A DNA stretch of 64,000 nt from BJHL01 sp040378885 (lineage in GTDB: Bacteria; Planctomycetota; Phycisphaerae; Phycisphaerales; UBA1924): contig JBKDAN010000029.1 of NCBI GenBank assembly GCA_046316615.1, positions 1 to 64,000 on the forward strand. Direction: 5' to 3'. The translations under genes and the position numbers were made by a program. Below, in pieces: positions 58,443-64,000 of this stretch; the stretch's first letter is position 1; every line of letters starts with the position of its first letter. A model generated the notes under the pieces. That model saw only the letters and a list, made by a program, of their open reading frames with translations. It did no database searches and was not told where the DNA came from.

Positions 58443-59537
58443 ATGGATCGTCGAGAAATCAAGCGTGGAGCAACTGGAAGCTGGTCGAAGATGGGCGTCG
58501 CGGGAGCGATGGTTGCGGCGCTGGCGCTGGCGGCGGGGACAGCGCTGGCGGGTGCTGAGGCTGTGTCTGCGGACTTGCCTGGCGCAGCGGCGCAGACGCA
58601 CGAAGCGATCGGCGACACGAGTGCTGTGCGCTATAAGACGGTGAAGGTGAACGGGCTGGACATCTTCTATCGGGAAGCGGGCCCGGCGGATGCTCCGGTG
58701 ATTCTGCTGCTGCACGGCTTCCCGAGTTCGTCGCACATGTTTCGCGATCTGATTCCGCAACTTGCGAAGAGCTACCGAGTGATTGCACCGGACTATCCGG
58801 GGTTTGGCAACAGCTCGATGCCGAAGGTGGACGAGTTTTCGTACACGTTTGACAATCTTGCGAAGGTTGTGGATGGGTTTACGCAAGCGGTTGGGGCGGA
58901 GAAGTTCACGATCTACGTGCAGGATTACGGCGCGCCGATCGGGTACCGCATTGCGAGTGGGCAGCCTGAGCGCGTGCAAGGGATGATCGTGCAGAATGGC
59001 AACGCGTACGTGGAAGGATTGCCGGACGGGTTCTGGGCTCCGCTGAAGGAGGTTTGGAAGAACCCGACGCCTGAGCTGCGCACGCAGCTTGAGGGTTTCT
59101 TGACGCTGGACACCACCAAGTGGCAGTACCTGCATGGCGCGAAGGATGCGGAGAAGATCAGCCCGGATGCGTACTTGATGGATCAGGCGGGACTGGATCG
59201 ACCTGGCAACAAGGACATTCAGATTGCGTTGTTCAAGGACTATGGATCGAATCCACCTCTGTATCCGCAGTGGCAGGAGTACTTCCGCACGCATCAGCCG
59301 CCGACGCTGATTGTGTGGGGGAAGAACGATCAGATTTTTCCGCCTGCCGGCGCGGAGCCTTACAAGCGTGACCTGAAGAACATCGACTTCAATCTGCTGG
59401 ACACGGGGCACTTCGCGCTGGAAGAGATGGGAGATGTGATTGCGCAGAAGATCAAGGTCTTCATGAAGGAGCGTGTGGTGCCGGCGATTGCGGCGAAGCA
59501 GAGCTCGCACGTCAAGAAAACGACGGGTACGAAGTAG
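58443..59537 (+). CDS. Exported alpha/beta hydrolase (epoxide hydrolase / haloalkane dehalogenase-like)
   Basis: The product is 364 aa. A very strong AAAGGAGG site is 6 nt before the ATG. A Tat- or Sec-type leader is present (residues 18-37, VAGAMVAALALAAGTALA). The fold has LLLHGFPSSSHMFRDLIPQL, YRVIAPDYPGFGNSS and the nucleophile elbow FTIYVQDYGAPIGYR with Asp, then TLIVWGKNDQIFPP and LLDTGHFALEEM with the catalytic His. An Asp nucleophile points to an epoxide hydrolase or dehalogenase rather than an esterase. It is under the TetR regulator at 57695. Confidence 0.93.
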   Translation: MDRREIKRGATGSWSKMGVAGAMVAALALAAGTALAGAEAVSADLPGAAAQTHEAIGDTSAVRYKTVKVNGLDIFYREAGPADAPVILLLHGFPSSSHMFRDLIPQLAKSYRVIAPDYPGFGNSSMPKVDEFSYTFDNLAKVVDGFTQAVGAEKFTIYVQDYGAPIGYRIASGQPERVQGMIVQNGNAYVEGLPDGFWAPLKEVWKNPTPELRTQLEGFLTLDTTKWQYLHGAKDAEKISPDAYLMDQAGLDRPGNKDIQIALFKDYGSNPPLYPQWQEYFRTHQPPTLIVWGKNDQIFPPAGAEPYKRDLKNIDFNLLDTGHFALEEMGDVIAQKIKVFMKERVVPAIAAKQSSHVKKTTGTK

Positions 59538-59663
59538 GTTGCGGGGATGGTGGTGACTGGCGGGAAGGGGAAGGATCGAGATTGCAGCGTGTGGCGCGGG
59601 CTGGCGGATGTTCCGTCGGCCACGGGTGCGACACGAACCGACCTTTCAATGAAAGGGTTTCAC

Positions 59664-60212
59664 ATGGCACGTCTTCCGATTCAGGATGTCGCAGGTGCGA
59701 CGGGCAGCAACAAGGACATTTTCGCGGCGCTGCAGAAGGGTTTGGGCATGGTGCCCAACATGACGCGGGTCATGGCGAACTCGCCGGCGGTGCTGCAGGC
59801 CTTTGCACAGTTCAACGGTGCATTGGGCGGCGCGAAGCTGCCCACACAGATTCGCGAACAGATCGCGCTGTTGACGGCGGAGAGCAACGCGTGCACGTAT
59901 TGCCTGTCGGCACACACGGCGATCGGCAAGATGATCGGGCTGACGCAGGATCAGATGGATGGGGCACGGCATGAGGAGTCAGCTGATCCCAAGACACTGG
60001 CGGCGCTCCACTTCGCGAAGTCGGTACTGGAGACGCGAGGTGGAGTGGATGAGAGTGACCTGCGTGCGGTTCGAGCGGCGGGCTTTGGTGACGCGGAGAT
60101 CGCAGAGATTGTCGCGACTGTCGCGCTGAATGTGTTCACGAACTACTTCAACCGGGCGTTTGACGTCGATGTCGACTTTCCGGTTGTGCGGGCTCATCAC
60201 CACGCGCAGTGA
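59664..60212 (+). CDS. AhpD-like / carboxymuconolactone decarboxylase family protein
   Basis: The product is 182 aa from the ATG at 59664, with AAAGGG upstream. The active motif is SNACTYCLSAHTAIGK (C-x-x-C and His), as in AhpD alkylhydroperoxidases. Family phrases are NSPAVLQAFAQFNGALG and EIVATVALNVFTNYFNRAF. It may use peroxide as substrate or act as a thiol-based partner. It is 126 nt after the hydrolase and ends at a terminator, so the pair is probably one TetR-controlled unit. Confidence 0.92.
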   Translation: MARLPIQDVAGATGSNKDIFAALQKGLGMVPNMTRVMANSPAVLQAFAQFNGALGGAKLPTQIREQIALLTAESNACTYCLSAHTAIGKMIGLTQDQMDGARHEESADPKTLAALHFAKSVLETRGGVDESDLRAVRAAGFGDAEIAEIVATVALNVFTNYFNRAFDVDVDFPVVRAHHHAQ

Positions 60213-60244
60213 TATCGGCGGTGACTTGATTGGGTGCATGACAG

Positions 60245-60276
60245 CCCCCTGGCGGAGATCCGCCCGGGGGTTGTTT
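60245..60276 (+). terminator. Terminator of the hydrolase-AhpD unit
   Basis: CCCCC-T-GGCGG pairs with CCGCC-C-GGGGG around AGAT, with one internal mismatch, followed by TTGTTT. It lies 32 nt after the stop. Confidence 0.75.
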
Positions 60277-60457
60277 CATGGGGCGTCTGTTTGGGCTTGA
60301 TGGGGGTGAACGATCGATAAAGCAATGCACTTCCGGGCTTGCTGGCGAGGAATCGGGGCGAGTCGACAGGAGCAATTGAAAGCGCAACGGGTTCGGCGGC
60401 GGAATACGGTTGTTGGTCGGCGGTTGATGCCGTCACGATTGGAGATTGGGCAGAGAT

Positions 60458-60491
60458 ACCCGGACCTTCGCAAAGCCTCAGGTCCGGCGTC
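60458..60491 (-). repeat. REP-like palindrome, third copy, in the gspF leader
   Basis: Perfect 34-of-34 match to 24963-24996, in the same orientation. It ends 2 nt before the GGGAG ribosome site of gspF. Confidence 0.9.
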
Positions 60492-60501
60492 CGGGAGCAA
60501 T

Positions 60502-61710
60502 ATGGCAACGGCGGCTTCCAGTTTCCTGTATGTGGCGACCCGACCTGAGGGCGGGTATCGCGTGGGGACGCTGCAGGGGAAGGATGAGCGGCATGTGGTT
60601 GCGCAGCTTCGCAAGCAGCGGCTGGTGCCGGTGCGGACGGTGGAGCTGCCCAAGTGGGCGGCGGGATCGGGGAAGGTTGCGCTGAAGGATCAGGGTGAGA
60701 TTCACCAGCAGTTGGCGCAGTTGCTGTCACGCGGCGTGCCGCTGGTGGAGGCTCTGGAGGTTGTGGAGCAGTCGGTCTCGGGCGGGACGCAGCCGAGGGT
60801 GACGAAGGTGAAGGAGATGGTGTCGGCGGGTGCGGCATTTTCGAGCGCGTGCGCGGCGACGAAGCTCTTTGATGATGTGACGAATGCGGTGTACGCCGCG
60901 GCGGAGAAGACGGGGGACTTGGCGGGAGCGGCGGCGCAGCTGAATCAGAGTGCGCGGCGACAACTGGCGATTCGCGGCAAGGTGGCGACGCTGATGGCGT
61001 ATCCGTCGATGGTGCTGATGATCAGCGTCGGCGCGAGTCTGGTGCTGCTGACGTATGTGGTGCCCAAGGTGGGGACGACGCTCCAGGAGCAGCTTGCGGC
61101 GACCGGGGGAGAGCTGCCGCTGTATACGCGGATTTTGATGACCGTGGGGATTTTCATTCGCGACAACTGGATGTGGGTGTTGCTGGGCACGGTCGCGGCG
61201 ATTGTCGCGATTGTGATCTTCCGCGCGAAGGTGCTGCTGTTTCTGCAGGGCATGCTGCGGCGGCTGCCTGTGATGAAGGATGTGGTGCTGGCGCAGGAGT
61301 CGGCGCGATTCTTCACGGTGATGAGCGCGATGAGCCGGACGGGCATTCCGCTGGCGGACTCGCTCGGCGTGGCGATTCCGAGCGTGCAGCATGTGGTGCT
61401 GCGTCAGCAATTGATGACGCTGCGGACCAGGCTGATTGAGGGGGGCGTGCTGCGGCACCTGATTGACAAGGTGACTGCGCTGCCGGTGGGCACGCGGCGA
61501 CTGATGATCGCGGCCGAGCGGTCGGGGGACTTGCAGCAAGCTTTTGAGACGTTGGGCAAGGACATGGAAGAGGAGTTGGACCGGCGGACATCGCGATTGC
61601 TTGCGGTGCTGGAGCCGGGCCTGATCGTGCTGATGGCGGTGCTGATCGGCGGGCTGATTCTGTCGATCATGATTCCGCTGCTGACGATTACGGGACAGGT
61701 GGGGGGATGA
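60502..61710 (+). CDS. gspF: Type II secretion system F family protein (GspF/PilC-like)
   Basis: The product is 402 aa from the ATG at 60502, with GGGAG upstream. The inner-membrane GspF fold appears twice: a first T2SSF domain (about residues 55-175, with QLAQLLSRGVPLVEALEVVE) and a second (about 250-390, with FFTVMSAMSRTGIPLADSLG). Three hydrophobic stretches are seen, one ending GGLILSIMIPLLTITG. It recruits the export machine and the pseudopilus ATPase. The ATPase gene gspE is not upstream; a REP element and the AhpD unit lie there. Confidence 0.93.
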   Translation: MATAASSFLYVATRPEGGYRVGTLQGKDERHVVAQLRKQRLVPVRTVELPKWAAGSGKVALKDQGEIHQQLAQLLSRGVPLVEALEVVEQSVSGGTQPRVTKVKEMVSAGAAFSSACAATKLFDDVTNAVYAAAEKTGDLAGAAAQLNQSARRQLAIRGKVATLMAYPSMVLMISVGASLVLLTYVVPKVGTTLQEQLAATGGELPLYTRILMTVGIFIRDNWMWVLLGTVAAIVAIVIFRAKVLLFLQGMLRRLPVMKDVVLAQESARFFTVMSAMSRTGIPLADSLGVAIPSVQHVVLRQQLMTLRTRLIEGGVLRHLIDKVTALPVGTRRLMIAAERSGDLQQAFETLGKDMEEELDRRTSRLLAVLEPGLIVLMAVLIGGLILSIMIPLLTITGQVGG

Positions 61711-61715
61711 AAAAG

Positions 61716-61750
61716 TAGGGATTAGGGACTAGGGATTAGGCATTAGGGAA
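61716..61750. repeat. Five telomere-like heptamers TAGGGAT
   Basis: TAGGGAT, TAGGGAC, TAGGGAT, TAGGCAT and TAGGGAA follow one another without gaps, starting 5 nt after the gspF stop. Confidence 0.85.
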
Positions 61751-61868
61751 GGGCAGAGAAGAACGGGAAAGCTGGAGCGGGGAAGAATGCAGGGGTTGGC
61801 TACAACTGGGGGCACGGACGGAATGTCTGTGCCACTCGCACATGAGAGATTGGCACTGGAGATTGGTC

Positions 61869-62270
61869 ATGCAGAAGCGGCATGTTGAGAATGTGGTGGC
61901 TCGGCGCGGTTTCAGCCTGCTGGAACTGTCGTTGGTCGTGGTGATCATGGGCATTCTGGTGGCGGTGGTGGCGGTGAACGTTGGCGGGCAGGGTCAGAAG
62001 GCCAAGACCAACGCCACGAAGATCAAGCTGCAGGACATGAAGCGCTATCTCGAGCAGTACAAGGTGGAGAAGAACGAGTATCCGCCCGCGCTGACGGCGC
62101 TGGTGGCGGAGAAGCTGATTGAAACCGGCAAGACCAAGGATGCTTGGGATTCTGAGCTGAACTACGACCCGCGTGGGCGCAATGCGGATCAGCCGTTCAT
62201 TCTGTCGTCGAGCGGACCCAACAAGATTGTGGGTGACGAGGACGACATGAGCGTGTGGGATATCAAGTAA
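61869..62270 (+). CDS. gspG: Major pseudopilin GspG
   Basis: The product is 133 aa with GGAG 7 nt before the ATG at 61869. The prepilin leader is VARRGFSLLELSLVVVIM, with G before the cut and E at +5. GspG features are LQDMKRYLEQYKVEKNEYPP, TKDAWDSELNYDPRG and the C-terminal calcium-site region GPNKIVGDEDDMSVWD. It forms the pseudopilus shaft. It sits between gspF and another pseudopilin. Confidence 0.95.
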   Translation: MQKRHVENVVARRGFSLLELSLVVVIMGILVAVVAVNVGGQGQKAKTNATKIKLQDMKRYLEQYKVEKNEYPPALTALVAEKLIETGKTKDAWDSELNYDPRGRNADQPFILSSSGPNKIVGDEDDMSVWDIK

Positions 62271-62313
62271 ACCGATACATCGAAAAGCGATAAAGCGAAA
62301 ATGAAAGGCAGGC

Positions 62314-63060
62314 ATGCGGCGCGGGCGGTCCAATCGCGATGGGTTGACGTTGATTGAGGCGGTCGCCGCGATCACGTTGCTGTCGGTCTTGGCGGCGATG
62401 GTGCTGACGTCGCTCTCGGGGATGCTTCGTGCGCAGACGCGGCAGTTGCAGCGGCTGGGGGCGGGTGAGATCGCGAACCGGTTGATGCTGCAGTATCTGG
62501 ATGACCCGCAGACGATGCCGGCGGAAGGGCTGCCTGTTGCGTATGACGGGGCGCGATACCGGTGGCAACTGGCGAAGAGTTCGGCGCGGTTGACGCCGGC
62601 AGTCGCGGGCGACGGCTCGCGTGGCGGACTGAGTTTGGATCGTTTGGGCACAGTCACGATTCGCGTGTGGCTGAGTGAAGAGTCGGGCGGATCGCAGACG
62701 TTCGGGCCTGCGGGTGTGCCCAGCTACGCGCTGACGCGTGTGGTTGATCCGACGTATGTGTTCCGCAATCCTGACAGCCTGGACAACATGATCAAGAACC
62801 CGCAGCGCATGCGTGAGTTTCAAGAGATGTTCACGGGCGTGGAGCAGGGCGGCTTTATCAATCGTCGTGACGGCAGTACCACGCGGCCTGGCAGCGGCAC
62901 GCCCAGCAAGTCGGCGGGGTCTTCAACTTCGCAGCCGACGAAGCCTTCGACACCGATGACACCCACGAAGCCCGCGGGCAATGGACGCCAGGGCGGCAAG
63001 GGTGGCGATGGCATCAAGCGCGATGACGGCACCCAGCCGGGACGGAAGACGGGCGGATGA
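62314..63060 (+). CDS. Pseudopilin-like protein with Pro/Thr/Gly-rich tail
   Basis: The product is 248 aa. The leader NRDGLTLIEAVAAITLLSVL is prepilin-like, with E at +5. The region to about residue 165 is beta-like (LAKSSARLTPAVAGDGSR; TVTIRVWLSEESGG). The last 70 residues are a Pro/Thr/Lys/Gly-rich tail (PTKPSTPMTPTKPAGNGRQG), unusual for GspH or GspI. By position it should be GspH or GspI. Its stop overlaps the next start (ATGA). Confidence 0.88.
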   Translation: MRRGRSNRDGLTLIEAVAAITLLSVLAAMVLTSLSGMLRAQTRQLQRLGAGEIANRLMLQYLDDPQTMPAEGLPVAYDGARYRWQLAKSSARLTPAVAGDGSRGGLSLDRLGTVTIRVWLSEESGGSQTFGPAGVPSYALTRVVDPTYVFRNPDSLDNMIKNPQRMREFQEMFTGVEQGGFINRRDGSTTRPGSGTPSKSAGSSTSQPTKPSTPMTPTKPAGNGRQGGKGGDGIKRDDGTQPGRKTGG

Positions 63061-64000
63061 ACACGTACGCCACCAGCTTGCAACATCGACAAAATGGAGC
63101 GGGACGCGGGCGGCGGGCGTTCACGCTGCTGGAGATGGTGCTCGCGGTCATGGTGGGATCGATGGTGGTTGTGCTGTCGATCGCGCTGCTGACAAGCATT
63201 GAACGTGGCAGCAGCATGATGGGGGCGCGCACGGAGCAGACGGCGGAGATGCAGACTGCGCGGCTGGTGCTGAATCGCGCTCTGAACTCGATTTTGGCGG
63301 CACCGCCTGTGCAGAATCAGGGGCGTGCGCCGGCGGTGGCGCGTGCGGAGGGAGAGGCGCCGGCACCGGTTGAGCGCTCGACGGCGCCGCGCGTTTTGCT
63401 GGATGTTGATCCACAAGCGACCGGTGTGATGGAACGGCGCGATCCCGACGGCACTGTCGTGGTGCAGCAGCCGCAGCGACTGGAGATTGTGCTGCTGGAG
63501 TCGCCCGTGCCCAGCTCGTCGAACGTTGATCCATTTGCGTTGGCGCGTGTCGCGAAGCGCGAGGCGAACAAGAAGAAGCGGCAGAGTGAGAGCGACGCGG
63601 CAGCGAATACGGAAACGGGGCGAGGTGATGGGGAGCTGACTAATCCGGATGATCCAACGGCGGACGAGGACACGGAAGACGCAGCGGCGGATGAAACAGA
63701 TCCCGATGCGGCTGGCGAGGGGCAGTCGGTGGAGGATGGGGATCTTGGTGTGCGCGCGGTGCGCGGCGTGTTCGAATTGCGTGAGCAGTTGTTGACAGCC
63801 GCGCAGCGTGAACGACTGCGCGAGAGTGCGCGCGATAAGGCTGTGTATGAGTTGTGGTGGCGGCCTGTGGCGTCGCCCACAAGCGTGGCGGAGTGGACGG
63901 CGATGTCGCGCGGCCAGCGGATTGTCGAGGCGGCGCGGCTAGGTCGGCCGGTTCGGCTGGCGGGCGATATCACCTTCGCGCGGTGGCGGATGTTTGATGA
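63057..64000 (+). CDS. Pseudopilin-like protein (GspJ-position), cut by window end
   Basis: The frame starts at 63057 within ATGA and runs open to the window end, at least 314 codons. The leader GRRAFTLLEMVLAVMVGSM is prepilin-like. Residues about 155-225 are a long acidic and low-complexity insert (PDDPTADEDTEDAADETDPD). The part after it (RESARDKAVYELWWRPV) looks structured again. By position it is GspJ-like, but it is larger than usual. The end is not in the window. Confidence 0.88.
   Translation, partial: MNTYATSLQHRQNGAGRGRRAFTLLEMVLAVMVGSMVVVLSIALLTSIERGSSMMGARTEQTAEMQTARLVLNRALNSILAAPPVQNQGRAPAVARAEGEAPAPVERSTAPRVLLDVDPQATGVMERRDPDGTVVVQQPQRLEIVLLESPVPSSSNVDPFALARVAKREANKKKRQSESDAAANTETGRGDGELTNPDDPTADEDTEDAAADETDPDAAGEGQSVEDGDLGVRAVRGVFELREQLLTAAQRERLRESARDKAVYELWWRPVASPTSVAEWTAMSRGQRIVEAARLGRPVRLAGDITFARWRMFD

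Noticed and set aside
61716..61750. TAGGGAT units considered as a CRISPR or origin iteron array
   Set aside because: Too short, no spacers, and no initiator gene nearby.

Overview
The window looks like chromosomal DNA from a planctomycete of the class Phycisphaerae. This is inferred from gene character, not from a marker gene. It is G+C-rich. Several exported proteins carry an LEPR-like N-terminal motif, FG-GAP/VCBS repeats, a PEP-CTERM-like tail (TPGAIAVLGLGG + RRRR) or a paired Asp/Asn-rich dockerin-like tail (DFNxDGVFPDDRD). There are prepilin/H-X-DG proteins, repeated small zinc-ribbon membrane proteins (CPxCGYxLRGL), and no rRNA or tRNA that I could find.

Layout. 0-10.1 kb: a truncated exported propeller-like protein, a TlpA-like thioredoxin, an M32 carboxypeptidase, a two-domain FKBP, an H-X-DG prepilin, MgtE, and a 1006-residue FG-GAP protein whose stop codon is shared with mgtE on the opposite strand. 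10.2-16 kb: small membrane and exported proteins, two coupled GNAT acetyltransferases, a cupin, and an operon pgeF-amidase-sucC. 16-21.3 kb: an MDR dehydrogenase-like protein without catalytic zinc ligands, a STAS protein without its phospho-acceptor serine, and a tight TetR-permease-ATPase-HlyD efflux operon with a clear operator/promoter. 21.4-26.3 kb: a small basic protein with a strong terminator, an acyl-CoA carboxylase carboxyltransferase, then a REP-associated tyrosine transposase (RAYT) gene framed by a perfect 34-nt inverted repeat; a third perfect copy lies 35 kb away in front of a gspF-like gene. 26.4-31.5 kb (minus strand): SpoVR, a run of zinc-ribbon membrane proteins, a DciA-like protein and an exported DNRLRE-type protein. 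31.8-37.4 kb: a PhoX/DUF839-like exported protein, an ABC ATPase of the FbpC/PotA type, Nudix, ParB without ParA, and a small winged-helix-like protein. 37.7-46 kb: ClpB with a possible sigma-54 promoter, a membrane protein of different composition, a glycosidase-like exported protein, a long coiled-coil protein and ArfB. 46-54.1 kb: exported proteins of unknown role, a tandem family of three leucine-rich-repeat genes, and a dihydrolipoamide acyltransferase (E2) with an odd in-frame upstream extension. 54.2-60.3 kb: lipoprotein-rhodanese pair, threonine dehydrogenase-like enzyme, and a TetR-controlled alpha/beta hydrolase plus AhpD-like pair with two matching operators. 60.5-64 kb: a type II secretion/pseudopilin operon (GspF, GspG, two further pseudopilins, the last cut by the window end).

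The most unusual content is repeat biology: the RAYT with its three identical palindromes, a second palindrome family whose two copies differ by a compensatory base-pair change, a GTAG-type hairpin, telomere-like heptamers, and recently duplicated LRR genes. Two TetR circuits can be read directly from the sequence. By eye, the plus strand is G-rich at both ends of the window and C-rich between about 26 and 54 kb, which suggests a large inversion or a skew switch.
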